Shown here: piece after piece, positions 1 to 7,999 of the stretch
How the letters are laid out: each line of letters opens with the position of its first letter
How positions within the stretch are numbered: position 1 is the stretch's first letter
DNA from: Limnohabitans sp.
GTDB lineage: Bacteria > Planctomycetota > Phycisphaerae > Phycisphaerales > SM1A02
Length of the DNA stretch: 21,339 bases
Direction: 5' to 3'
Assembly: GCA_030054275.1 (NCBI GenBank)
Contig: JASGCF010000016.1
Coordinates: 1 to 21,339, forward strand
Notes under the pieces: generated by a model
Databases searched by the model: none
What the model saw: the letters and a program-made list of their open reading frames with translations, nothing else
Told to the model about the DNA's origin: nothing
Program-made: the position numbers and the translations under genes

Positions 1-3000
1 GTGCGTCGAATTCGAAGTAGCGCGTGTTGTTGTTCCCAAATTGCACACCGTTGAAAGTCACGCCAAGTTCAATCGGTGTCGCACGCACGAGCACAGTGCC
101 AAGTCCTGTGCCGACATTGTTCGTTTCGTTCGTTTCTGAAATCGCGTTGAAGACATCGGTGCGCGCAACCAAGTGATAGGTGCCTGGCGTCACACCGGTG
201 ACTTCAGCAAATCCTTCTTCCGCGATGGTGGCGCCCGGTGCCAGCGGACTTCCCGAACCAACCACGGTTTGGAACGAGCCGATGCGTCGATCGTCAATGC
301 TCCAAGCGCTATCGCGCGAGAGATAGATTGAGTCCTTCCAAACGCCTGCGATGGGTTGATCGCCAGCGTTCTGAACAACCCGCGTGAACTCGTAGATCTC
401 ACCAAGCACCAACTCGCTCGCGGGTGCCACGACATCCGCCACAACCAAGTCTGATGGCGCAGGCAAGACGAGATCTGTGTCCGATGCAGCCGACGCAATG
501 TTGTCGCTCTCACTGGCTTCCGCGACTTGCTCAAGCGAATCGCTGCGCACAATCACATAGAACGCGCCTGTCAAACCTGCTGGCACCGTGAAACTGCGCG
601 TTCGCGCGTAGGTGGCTTCAGGGGCAAGCGTTTCAGTCGTGACAACCGTGCCGATATGGATATCTGTGGCCACATCAAGGAACTGATCGAGCGAGAGATA
701 CACAGAGTCGCGCCACTGCGCGCCTGTGAGCGCAAACTCCGAGTCATTCGCAACAGTCCACGAAACTTCAAGCGGCTGACCCGCCGTGCCTGTTGCTCCG
801 CGCGACACTGTGACCACCGACAGATTCGGTAAGCGAGGTGGCGCAACGGAAATTGGCGATGCGCTGGCAAGCGTGTTGTTCGATTCGACGGTTTCGAAAA
901 CCTGACCGTTCGTGTCTGCTTGCACAATGACGAAGAAGTCGCCAATGGCACCGAGCGGAATTGTCCCTGTGAATTGCTGGTTGTACGAAGCACCTTCATC
1001 AAGCGATGCGCCACGACTGCGTGTTGCGAGCTGGATATCGCCGCTATCGAGCACGGCATCGCGCGAGAGATAGCACGCGTCATTCCATGCGCCACTTGGC
1101 GTTCTGCGATTGCCTGCGTTGCGAATGCTGCACTCGACCGAGAATGGCTTGCCAGAAACGGGCTCAGCTCCCGGAGTCAGCGCATCAACGAGCAAATCTG
1201 CACCATCGTTTGTCACCGTAAACGGCACCGTGATGGCGTTGTTCCCGTCATTGGAGCCTTCGAAACACTCCGATGTTGCATCGGTTGTGAAGACCAACTG
1301 ATACTCACCAGGCGGAACAAGCGGAACCTGCGTCGAGTACGAGCCAAGATAAACGCCACCAACAGCAAGTGTGCCAAAGCGCGTGGAACCACCAAGATCG
1401 ACCGAAAGACCATTGCCCACAAGCCGCACACGGTCGCCCCAAAGTGCGACTGGCGTCACGACATCGCCCTGATTGCGCGTCTTCCACGAAATCGCGAGTG
1501 ACTCGCTTGCTGCGCCGGAACTTGGCGCAACAAAGTCGAAGGCAACAAGATCTGCAAACCGCGCTTCCACTGTGATAGGCGACGAAACGATGTTGTTCGA
1601 ATCACACGCGTCTTTGCAATTGCCTTCGAAGATCGTGTTCGTCGCATCTGCACTGACAATCAGGAAATATGTGCCAGCGCTCAGACCGTTTGGCAGACGA
1701 ACATTTGCAACGGTCGTGTAGTCGTAGAGATTTGCAGGGAAGCCAAGGTCCGTCGTATTGCGTTGTCTTTCCGCAAGCATCACATCGCCGGCATCGAGCG
1801 CGGGATCTGTTGAGAGATACACGCGATCAAACCAAGTCAAAATCTGCGATGGCAGCAGCGGCGCTCCCTCATTGGTGCCTTGCCACGATGTACGCACCAC
1901 ATGTCCTGGGAATGAAACCATCGGAGTCAACACCGGCGCTGTCACAACCAAATCCGCTGGCGGCGAAAGGAAAATCTCAACAGGCGTTGTACTCGCGAAG
2001 ACATTGTTGCCCTCGAAGCCGAACTCGGTTACACCGTTTCCATTGTCAAGATGCAACTTCACAAATCTCGATCCAAAGAGCGAAATTGGGAGTTGCGGGA
2101 ACGCTTGAATCGCGCGCACTTGATCCGGCGCAAGGCCGATGATGTTGCTGTCGCGTTCGCCGAGGAAGAGATCGCCTGCTGTGATTTCTGGAGATTGATT
2201 CTCTGAGAGATAGATCGCAAAGCGCCAATTCACGCCAGGATCAGCCGGACCATCACCGCGATTCTCAACAGTCGCGTTGATCGTCAGTGCCGTTCCAGAG
2301 AACGCGGTCGACGGCACAGCCATCGATACGCCCTTCAAGTCTGGCTGTGGCTCAAGCGCAACTTCAAACGGTGCTGTAAATCGCAGGTTGTTCGACTCGT
2401 TCTGCTCTCTCACGCCGAAAATCGAGCCTTGTGGTGCGCTTCCGCTTCCGTCTGCGTAGACAGCGATGCGACGCGATCCCGAGAAGTCATGCGGCAACAC
2501 AACTTCAACATTGCGCGCGTAGCTTTCACCAGGCAACAAGAACTGCGGGTTTGCAGGATCAAGCAGGATCAGTTCGGTTCCGAGGAAGGATGGCGGCTGC
2601 GCCAGTTCTGCATCGGGCGAGAGAATGACAAGGTCACGCCACGATGGCACGGCTGTTGGCGCGTTGCCATTGTTGCGCACGACATACGAGAATTTGACGC
2701 TTGAGCCAGAAAGCACACCGTCCGAGATTGGCGTCACGCTTTCAACCACAAGATCGGGTCGAGGCGGAACAATGACCACGATGTCGCCCACATGTCGCGT
2801 GCTTCCTTCTGCGCCATCTTGTTCACACAACGCGTCTCCCACATCGCCGTCAATGAAGATGCCGTAGGTGCCCGGAATTGGCGGAAGTGTCACGGCAACA
2901 GTTCGCTGATATTGCGCACCATTTGCAAACACTGGGAACGAATTCTGTACCGAGACATTTGAGCCTTCGCCGCCAACAACTCGAACGCGATCAAACCATG

Positions 3001-6000
3001 ATGCATTCTGCGCCGTCGCGCCCTCGTTGCGCGCGGTCCATGTCACAGCGATTGCTTGATCGGTGAAGCCATTGGATGGCGCGTTCGCGGCTGTCACCAC
3101 AAGGTCCGGACCAATCGGGCATGCAACAGTGATCCGAATTGGGAAGTCTTGGATACGCGGCGAAGCCATCGAATCGATCGCGCGCACAATGATTTCGAAG
3201 AAGCCCGTATCGCAGCAGTTTGGAACCCACTGCAAGCGAAGCGTGGTTGGATTGCCTTCCACTTTGGTGATGGTCGCGCCGCGTGCAATGATGCCCTCTG
3301 CGTTGAACACTTGCAGTGTCGTCGTTTGATCAACTTCTGGTGGCAAGAATTCAAGCGTCAGATCGAGCGGAGATTCTGGCGTAATCGCGACCGCGCCGTT
3401 CGATGGATAATTCGTACAAGTCGGCGGCTGATTCTCTGTGATCGCAATGGGACCAATCGCAAGCACACTCGACTCTGCACCATCACGCTCACAGAGCGTG
3501 TCACCAACATCGCCAACCACAATCACAAACATGTTGCCTGTGATGTTTGGCAATAACACATTGAGATTGCGTTGGTAACTCTGCCCAGCCGCAAAGTCCG
3601 GCGTATTGACAGCAACATCTGCGACAACGAAGTCGTTTCCGCCGAGCACTGCGTCTTGTGAAAGAAACACACGATCCACCCACGACGCGACCCCTGCATC
3701 GCTGCCGTTGTTCGTACCAGTCCACGAAATTGGAACACTCGCGCCGCCCGTTGCAGATGCACGCGCCGTCCCGTTTCCAAGCACGAGATCTGGTCCGTTC
3801 GTGCAGTTCACAACCATGTTGAGCGTGAAGTTTGCAATACCCGCTGGAACCACGGAGTCGGTCGCCACAATCTGTACTGGAAGCGTGCCAGCATCGCAGC
3901 AGTTCGGTGTCCACTGCACGCGCAATGATGCTGTGGCGCCATCGGTCGTGGTCAGCAAAACGCCGCGCTGCGCAAGAGCGGCTGCATTCGGAACAACCAA
4001 CGAGACCGCCTGATCTGCTTCGGGACCAGTGAAAGTCAGTGTGCGATCGAGCGTCGTTCCTGCAGCAACTACAACGGCTCCACCACTCGGGAAGTCGACG
4101 GCAACAGGAGCGAGGTTGTTTCCAATCGATGTTTGGAAGAGTCGACCATCGAGAAAGTCGATGCCGTCTGTTTCGCCTTCAGGTCCGTCATACGAAGCGT
4201 CGTTGCGGTTGAAACGCCCCAAGAGAATGCTGTCGACACCATTACCGCGATTCACGCCGACAAGCGCGGGCGTCCCACCAAACCCATCAACACCACCTTG
4301 GAAATCCCCTGTTGTCCAACACATGTTGGCGTAACTCGCAGCGATGTTCGCACCTGGCTCAAGATCGGGATTCTGGCCATTGGTCAGAATCAACTGAAAC
4401 GTGTTGAGTCGTGAGCGACGCAGCGGCGCAAATCCAACATTGTCCCACGTGAACACAACGGTATCGAATGCTCCGTTCCCGTCTCGATCGAAGTCCTTGC
4501 GCCAGATGTCGCCGCTTCCACTGCTGCGCAAGTCGACATCTGCGAGGAACGCAGCGACCATCTTTGGACCAACAATCGGGAACGTTGGTTGGGTCGGCTG
4601 ATTGAACGCCCCGCCGAAGGTGACGTTGCCATTGATGTTGACCGAGCAGTTGGTGAAGGTGTCGCCAAAGAAATTGAATGCAAACGGCAGCGCCTGCGTC
4701 GCGGAGTTGTCGTTTCCGAAGTCGAGCACGCGCGTCCACGTACCATCATTCACGAACGGATACAGCAACTGCGCACCATTGCCGCTACAGATTGTGGGCT
4801 CATTGCACACAGCGCACAGGTCTTGCGCAGCGTCCGCACAGATTCCGTCCCAACGATTGTTGCAGCAGAAACTATCGAACGAGCAAATGAGTTGGCAGCA
4901 CTGCTCGTCTTCACAGAAACGAGACGTCTTTTCCGCACAGCAATTGCCCGCGGTGGGAGTGCCGCAACCGCCCGTGTACTGAATCGTGCCGATGAAGAGT
5001 GCAGTGCGCTCACCATCAATACGCTCACACAGATCTTCATCGTTGTCCGCGACAACAAACGCAAAGAAGGTTCCACCACCGAGAGGCATGGTGAGGGTCG
5101 CAGAGCGAGAGTACTCACCGCCCGGTGCAAGGTTTGCGTCGTTGACAGTCGCAGAGCCCGCGAAAACCGCGTTCTCGTCGAAGTCAGGTGAGATCGACAA
5201 GTACACCGCATCGGACCATGTTCCGATCGCATGAGCATTGCCATCGTTGCGAGAGGTCCACGTCGCCGTCACAAAGGTGTTGATCGGTACAGACTCCGGC
5301 AAACTTCCAGCGACCGGAACGATGTCCGGACCATTCAGGCATGCACTCACCAACGACAACTCGATCACTCGTGCAGCTGGGTTCTCGAAGTCGTCCGTCG
5401 CAACCAAAATCACCGGCACCGTGACATCGTCACAACATGTTGGATTCCATTGCAGGCGAAGCGACGCTTCGACACCATCGGAGATCGTCGCCGTCACGCC
5501 GCGATCGGCCAGTTGAGTTGCGTTCATCACCCGCAACGCAACCACCTGCCCCTGCTCAGGACCTGTGACAAGCAGCGTTCGATCAAGGGTTTCCCCGGCA
5601 GGAGCAAAAATCGTGCTATCTGCAGGGCAATTCGAACAAGTCGGCGCCTCATTCGGAAGGAGCCGCGATGTGATCAGCCGTCCGTCAAGGTGATCAAATC
5701 CGTCGAGATCGCCTTCCGGCCCGTCAAACGCGGTGCCGCTCGAGGAGAAGCGTCCAACAAGCACAAACTCGTTCGCAGTATCTCCAACAAGTCCCACGAT
5801 CGCAGGAATGATCTCTGCTGCGCCACTGCTGTCTTTACCACCGCCACCCGAGGACTCTGGTCCCCAACACATCTCGCCGTAACTCAGTGCAACACGAACG
5901 CCCTCACCGAGCTTCTGGTTTGTTCCGTCGCTCAGAATGATTTGGAATGTATTGCGGCGGCCGGCATCAAAGGATGGACCAACAACATTTTCCCAAGTCG

Positions 6001-6655
6001 CCACGAATGTATCGACTGCTCCATCGTTATCTGCGTCAACTTGCTTGAACCAAGTCCGACCGAAGTTGTTCACGCTGAGAAAGATGTCTGCCCAATAGGC
6101 AGCAATCATCGGCGGCGTCGACTGCGGAAATTCCAGTTCATTCGGAGTGCTCAGCGGCCCGTCAAAGGTGAGGTTGCCATTCTCATTGATGAAACACACC
6201 TTGTACGCGGTGCCGTAGTAGTCAAACGAAAATCCAAGTGCGAGTGCTGCACTCGAACTGTTGTCGGAACTATTTTCCGGAATCGCAAGCGTCCAACTTC
6301 CATCGTTGATGAATGGATACACCAGTCCATCTTCGCCACCAGCGCATGCGCACCCGGGGCAAATGACTCGCGCTCGGTTCGCGCACGCCGAATCCCAACG
6401 CGTACTGCAGCAGAAGGGATCACCGCTACACACTGCTTCACAGCACGCAAGATCGTCGCAAAACGGTTCGAATTTTGAGTCGCAGCAACTGCCGGCTGCG
6501 GGATCACCACACGCAGCGCCTTGGCCGAACGCGATCACTGGATGTGAAAAAACCGCCGCAAACATGCTCGATACGAGAACGAGCGTGGGCGCAAGCGAGC
6601 GTGTGATCGTGAGACGGTTGATCATGAGACGGTTGATCATGGGACGGTTGATCAT
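1..6655 (-). CDS. giant exported CARDB-repeat protein with two Cys-rich/nidogen-like modules (3' end outside window)
   Basis: Translating the minus strand from ATG 6655 gives 2218 codons with no stop, so the gene runs off the left edge. Residues 1 to about 45 form a signal peptide after a triplicated MINR(P/L) start. Next come two copies of a roughly 512-residue block (about 49-560 and 561-1072). Each block has a Cys-rich module (CCEAVCSGDPFCC; CCQLICSFDSFCC), a nidogen-like domain (PPMIAAYWADIF; GPKMVAAFLADVD), an Ig-like domain with QW-P-CCD, and a CARDB domain. A third Ig-like plus CARDB pair lacks the first two parts (about 1073-1296). Seven more CARDB domains follow to about 2190 (PDLVV, then W-D-VYLS-D, PG-Y, E--NN). 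CARDB domains are Ig-like adhesion or spacer modules, so a cell-surface or secreted role is inferred. Ligand and anchor are unknown. The first ATG has only a weak GGATGG upstream. Confidence 0.9.
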   Translation of the reverse strand, partial: MINRPMINRLMINRLTITRSLAPTLVLVSSMFAAVFSHPVIAFGQGAACGDPAAGSCCDSKFEPFCDDLACCEAVCSGDPFCCSTRWDSACANRARVICPGCACAGGEDGLVYPFINDGSWTLAIPENSSDNSSSAALALGFSFDYYGTAYKVCFINENGNLTFDGPLSTPNELEFPQSTPPMIAAYWADIFLSVNNFGRTWFKQVDADNDGAVDTFVATWENVVGPSFDAGRRNTFQIILSDGTNQKLGEGVRVALSYGEMCWGPESSGGGGKDSSGAAEIIPAIVGLVGDTANEFVLVGRFSSSGTAFDGPEGDLDGFDHLDGRLITSRLLPNEAPTCSNCPADSTIFAPAGETLDRTLLVTGPEQGQVVALRVMNATQLADRGVTATISDGVEASLRLQWNPTCCDDVTVPVILVATDDFENPAARVIELSLVSACLNGPDIVPVAGSLPESVPINTFVTATWTSRNDGNAHAIGTWSDAVYLSISPDFDENAVFAGSATVNDANLAPGGEYSRSATLTMPLGGGTFFAFVVADNDEDLCERIDGERTALFIGTIQYTGGCGTPTAGNCCAEKTSRFCEDEQCCQLICSFDSFCCNNRWDGICADAAQDLCAVCNEPTICSGNGAQLLYPFVNDGTWTRVLDFGNDNSATQALPFAFNFFGDTFTNCSVNINGNVTFGGAFNQPTQPTFPIVGPKMVAAFLADVDLRSSGSGDIWRKDFDRDGNGAFDTVVFTWDNVGFAPLRRSRLNTFQLILTNGQNPDLEPGANIAASYANMCWTTGDFQGGVDGFGGTPALVGVNRGNGVDSILLGRFNRNDASYDGPEGETDGIDFLDGRLFQTSIGNNLAPVAVDFPSGGAVVVAAGTTLDRTLTFTGPEADQAVSLVVPNAAALAQRGVLLTTTDGATASLRVQWTPNCCDAGTLPVQIVATDSVVPAGIANFTLNMVVNCTNGPDLVLGNGTARASATGGASVPISWTGTNNGSDAGVASWVDRVFLSQDAVLGGNDFVVADVAVNTPDFAAGQSYQRNLNVLLPNITGNMFVIVVGDVGDTLCERDGAESSVLAIGPIAITENQPPTCTNYPSNGAVAITPESPLDLTLEFLPPEVDQTTTLQVFNAEGIIARGATITKVEGNPTTLRLQWVPNCCDTGFFEIIVRAIDSMASPRIQDFPIRITVACPIGPDLVVTAANAPSNGFTDQAIAVTWTARNEGATAQNASWFDRVRVVGGEGSNVSVQNSFPVFANGAQYQRTVAVTLPPIPGTYGIFIDGDVGDALCEQDGAEGSTRHVGDIVVIVPPRPDLVVESVTPISDGVLSGSSVKFSYVVRNNGNAPTAVPSWRDLVILSPDAELAQPPSFLGTELILLDPANPQFLLPGESYARNVEVVLPHDFSGSRRIAVYADGSGSAPQGSIFGVREQNESNNLRFTAPFEVALEPQPDLKGVSMAVPSTAFSGTALTINATVENRGDGPADPGVNWRFAIYLSENQSPEITAGDLFLGERDSNIIGLAPDQVRAIQAFPQLPISLFGSRFVKLHLDNGNGVTEFGFEGNNVFASTTPVEIFLSPPADLVVTAPVLTPMVSFPGHVVRTSWQGTNEGAPLLPSQILTWFDRVYLSTDPALDAGDVMLAERQRNTTDLGFPANLYDYTTVANVRLPNGLSAGTYFLIVSADATNTIFEGNCKDACDSNNIVSSPITVEARFADLVAFDFVAPSSGAASESLAISWKTRNQGDVVTPVALWGDRVRLVGNGLSVDLGGSTRFGTLAVGGVYLGSYSTQVPLVPPGEYQLVFTTDATSECFEGSNDGNNAITVPFTVTNDGADLLVDALTPGAEPVSGKPFSVECSIRNAGNRRTPSGAWNDACYLSRDAVLDSGDIQLATRSRGASLDEGASYNQQFTGTIPLGAIGDFFVIVQADTNGQVFETVESNNTLASASPISVAPPRLPNLSVVTVSRGATGTAGQPLEVSWTVANDSEFALTGAQWRDSVYLSLDQFLDVATDIHIGTVVTTETLAPEATYARTRSFTVPAGLTGAFYVIVRSDSLEQVAEASESDNIASAASDTDLVLPAPSDLVVADVVAPASELVLGEIYEFTRVVQNAGDQPIAGVWKDSIYLSRDSAWSIDDRRIGSFQTVVGSGSPLAPGATIAEEGFAEVTGVTPGTYHLVARTDVFNAISETNETNNVGTGLGTVLVRATPIELGVTFNGVQFGNNNTRYFEFDA
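6596..6655 (-). repeat. 15-bp tandem repeat, three copies, each giving an in-frame ATG
   Basis: Reading the minus strand, ATGATCAACCGTCCC (6655-6641) is followed by two copies of ATGATCAACCGTCTC (6640-6626 and 6625-6611) and a degenerate fourth unit, ACGATCACACGCTCG (6610-6596). The unit is five codons long, so gain or loss of copies keeps frame. Each unit starts with ATG and encodes MINR plus P or L, so the giant protein has three possible starts ahead of its hydrophobic signal segment. The degenerate fourth unit suggests expansion from its downstream neighbour. Confidence 0.95.
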
Positions 6656-6690
6656 GGTGCCATCCAGCGGATTGCAGAAACAATGAAAGC

Positions 6691-6708
6691 GGCGGCTCGA
6701 AGGCCGCC
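6691..6708 (-). terminator. GC-rich hairpin between the PEP-CTERM gene and the giant gene
   Basis: A perfect 6-bp stem, GGCGGC/GCCGCC, has a 6-base loop and lies 45 bases after the PEP-CTERM stop codon and 36 bases before the giant gene's start. On the minus strand it is followed by a T-rich but not pure tract (GCTTTCATTGTTTC). It may be a weak intrinsic terminator or attenuator between the two genes. Confidence 0.45.
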
Positions 6709-6752
6709 AAAGTGAGCGTTATGAAAGAGCGTGCGCGCGCCGTAGCATGCGA

Positions 6753-7397
6753 CTAGTTGCTGCGCCGACGACGCGGCATTGCGACTGCAGCCGCAAGCGC
6801 GAGTAAGACGGACGCTGGTGCAGGCACAACGACGATCTCGAAGGCTTCGCCCGTCATCACTTCGACCGGCTCGAAGCCATTCGCGAAGGTGTCTGGAACC
6901 AAATCGATCGTGATTTCGTTTGGCAGATTCTCGAAGTTGCCATCGAGGCGCAGCATCATGGTGAGCAGCGTGCCGGTTGAGAAGATCGGCGGCGGCGAAG
7001 TCGCGTTGCCAGTGACATTCGAGAACTCGATGTCGATCGTGTCGGACGGATATCCCGTGCCTTGAAGTGTTTCGGCTGTCAAGAACAACGGGAGCGATGC
7101 TGCACTCGGCGTGCTGTCGTCGAACACGCCACCCGTGATGTATGGCGCGCTCCATGAATAACCGAGAAGCGTCAGCCCGCTTGCCGAGAACACCGTGCGA
7201 AAGATCGCTGAGGTGTGCACATCGTCGATGTCGCCAGCAAGCGACACGGCAAGCACAAACGAATCGCCTGGCGCAAGACTCACCGATGACGCTCCGGCCG
7301 ACATCGCAGAAAGCGTGTACACGCCCGATGCGGGAGTTGCGATCAACGACACTCCGACCGCGAGGCTCGCGGCCGCCATCACCTGAAACTTCAACAT
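6753..7397 (-). CDS. PEP-CTERM sorted exported protein
   Basis: The 214-residue product begins with a signal peptide (MLKFQVMAAASLAVGVSLIA, cleavage likely near ATPASG). It ends in a PEP-CTERM-like tail at about 190-214: VPAP, a hydrophobic helix (ASVLLALAAAVAM) and the basic end PRRRRSN. Known PEP-CTERM proteins are recognised by an exosortase at this tail and processed for surface release or anchoring. No exosortase gene is in this window. The middle (about 25-185) looks like a beta-sandwich secreted domain, with GDSFVLAVSLAG early and a late stretch resembling cohesin-like or dockerin-partner folds, but no family is recognised with confidence. The start is supported by a strong purine site (AGGAGAAGGGG) a few bases upstream, at about 7403-7414. 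The giant gene follows 97 bases downstream, possibly separated by a hairpin. Confidence 0.85.
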   Translation of the reverse strand: MLKFQVMAAASLAVGVSLIATPASGVYTLSAMSAGASSVSLAPGDSFVLAVSLAGDIDDVHTSAIFRTVFSASGLTLLGYSWSAPYITGGVFDDSTPSAASLPLFLTAETLQGTGYPSDTIDIEFSNVTGNATSPPPIFSTGTLLTMMLRLDGNFENLPNEITIDLVPDTFANGFEPVEVMTGEAFEIVVVPAPASVLLALAAAVAMPRRRRSN

Positions 7398-7507
7398 TGG
7401 AACCCCTTCTCCTCTGGATCCTGCAGAACTGCGCCCTCGCGCAACGCTGCTCCCTCTGATCCTGTTGCTCCCTCACAACAGCACGCGACTCCCTTGGAAA
7501 GAGAGCC

Positions 7508-7543
7508 CCGAGCACGCAACGATGGATCGCGTTCGGTGCTCGG
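7508..7543 (-). promoter_or_regulatory. long hairpin upstream of the PEP-CTERM gene
   Basis: CCGAGCAC (7508-7515) pairs perfectly with GTGCTCGG (7536-7543). After two mismatches the pairing continues for four bases (AACG 7518-7521 with CGTT 7530-7533). It lies about 110 bases upstream of the PEP-CTERM start, so it could be in the mRNA leader or mark the end of another transcript. No T-run follows it on the minus strand, so a simple terminator is not favoured. Confidence 0.4.
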
Positions 7544-7620
7544 TCCAACGAAATCACGGTCGATTTCGTAAGTCGCGACAGACCACGAGTCCATAAAGCA
7601 CGCAGCATTCGAAGATCCGT

Positions 7621-7656
7621 GTCTGCCACCATGTCTGCCATCATGTCTGCCATCGT
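7621..7656. repeat. 12-bp tandem repeat, three copies
   Basis: Three adjacent units read GTCTGCCACCAT, GTCTGCCATCAT and GTCTGCCATCGT on the plus strand, differing by one base each. The repeat lies in a non-coding gap about 225 bases upstream of the PEP-CTERM start. No gene could be assigned across it. Confidence 0.9.
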
Positions 7657-7686
7657 GCGTGGCCAACTCGTTCTCGGTCTCGCGGC

Positions 7687-7702
7687 GACTTCACGCGAAG
7701 TC
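7687..7702. repeat. dyad GACTTC-ACGC-GAAGTC
   Basis: A 6-bp inverted repeat with a four-base centre (ACGC) lies in the gene-free gap. Over 16 bases it matches the perfect palindrome at 13813-13828 at 13 positions, both centred on CTTC-CGCGAAG. It could be a binding site or a dispersed intergenic repeat. Confidence 0.5.
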
Positions 7703-7725
7703 AAACACAACCGCCGACAAGGGTG

Positions 7726-7894
7726 CTAGGCCCTGTCTGATGGATCGCCGAAGGCCCGAAATCCGCATCGACGCCCAACTGGCAAGGAGGCGAGGCGAGG
7801 CTGTATCCGCAGCGATACTGCGAGCCGACGACGACACCGCGAGTCGGGATGCCGTGCGGATTGAAGCCCGGTGCATCCGTCAGACAGGGCCTAG
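7726..7894. mobile_element. 161-bp MITE-like element with inverted ends and CTAG target duplication
   Basis: Left end GCCCTGTCTGATGGAT (from 7730) and the reverse complement of the right end, GCCCTGTCTGACGGAT (to 7890), match at 15 of 16 bases. Weaker inverted similarity continues inward (AATCCGCA near both ends). Both ends are flanked by CTAG (7726-7729 and 7891-7894), which fits a 4-bp YTAR target duplication as made by the IS5 subgroup of IS5-family elements. The interior is too short for a transposase and shows no convincing ORF, so it would need a transposase supplied in trans. Beyond the right CTAG the sequence repeats GCCCTGTC, creating a 20-base perfect palindrome (7883-7902), then a further GGCCTAGGCCC (7908-7918). 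These suggest remnants of a second end or repeated insertion. Family assignment is inference. Confidence 0.75.
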
Positions 7895-7923
7895 GCCCTG
7901 TCACAAGGCCTAGGCCCGTTCAC

Positions 7924-7940
7924 GCGAGTTTTGGACTCGC
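7924..7940 (-). terminator. possible terminator hairpin after the acyltransferase gene
   Basis: GCGAGT (7924-7929) pairs with ACTCGC (7935-7940) across a 5-base loop, 60 bases beyond the acyltransferase stop. There is no T-tract on the minus strand after it, so the call is weak. Confidence 0.25.
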
Positions 7941-7999
7941 CTCTTCGGATTTTGCGGAATGCCGATCTGTTCTCAGTCCGAGAATGGACGACATCAATG

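Larger units (their letters stand above)
7398..7999. other. 600-base gene-free region with hairpins, tandem repeat and a MITE-like element
   Basis: No convincing coding sequence is seen on either strand. The stretch nearest the PEP-CTERM gene is rich in GGGAG on the minus strand (a GAGGGAGCA motif occurs twice near 7450-7475). It is followed by the hairpin at 7508-7543, a 12-bp tandem repeat (7621-7656), a palindrome (7687-7702), the MITE-like element (7726-7894) and a short hairpin (7924-7940) after the acyltransferase stop. The PEP-CTERM promoter should lie here, but no clear -10/-35 pair could be chosen. Confidence 0.7.

Noticed and set aside
5231..6478. 415-residue plus-strand open frame
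   Set aside because: It is the reverse-strand shadow of the giant CARDB gene. Its translation is rich in Arg/His/Cys with no domain, while the minus frame gives a signal peptide and clear repeated domains.
7391..7666. 91-residue minus-strand frame starting with DGRH repeats
   Set aside because: It is formed by the 12-bp tandem repeat and the non-coding gap and ends inside the start of the PEP-CTERM gene. There is no family match and no ribosome site.
6652..7710. 352-residue minus-strand frame across the PEP-CTERM gene
   Set aside because: It overlaps the PEP-CTERM gene in another frame and reads as Arg/Cys-rich sequence without a domain. The PEP-CTERM frame has signal peptide, ribosome site and sorting tail.
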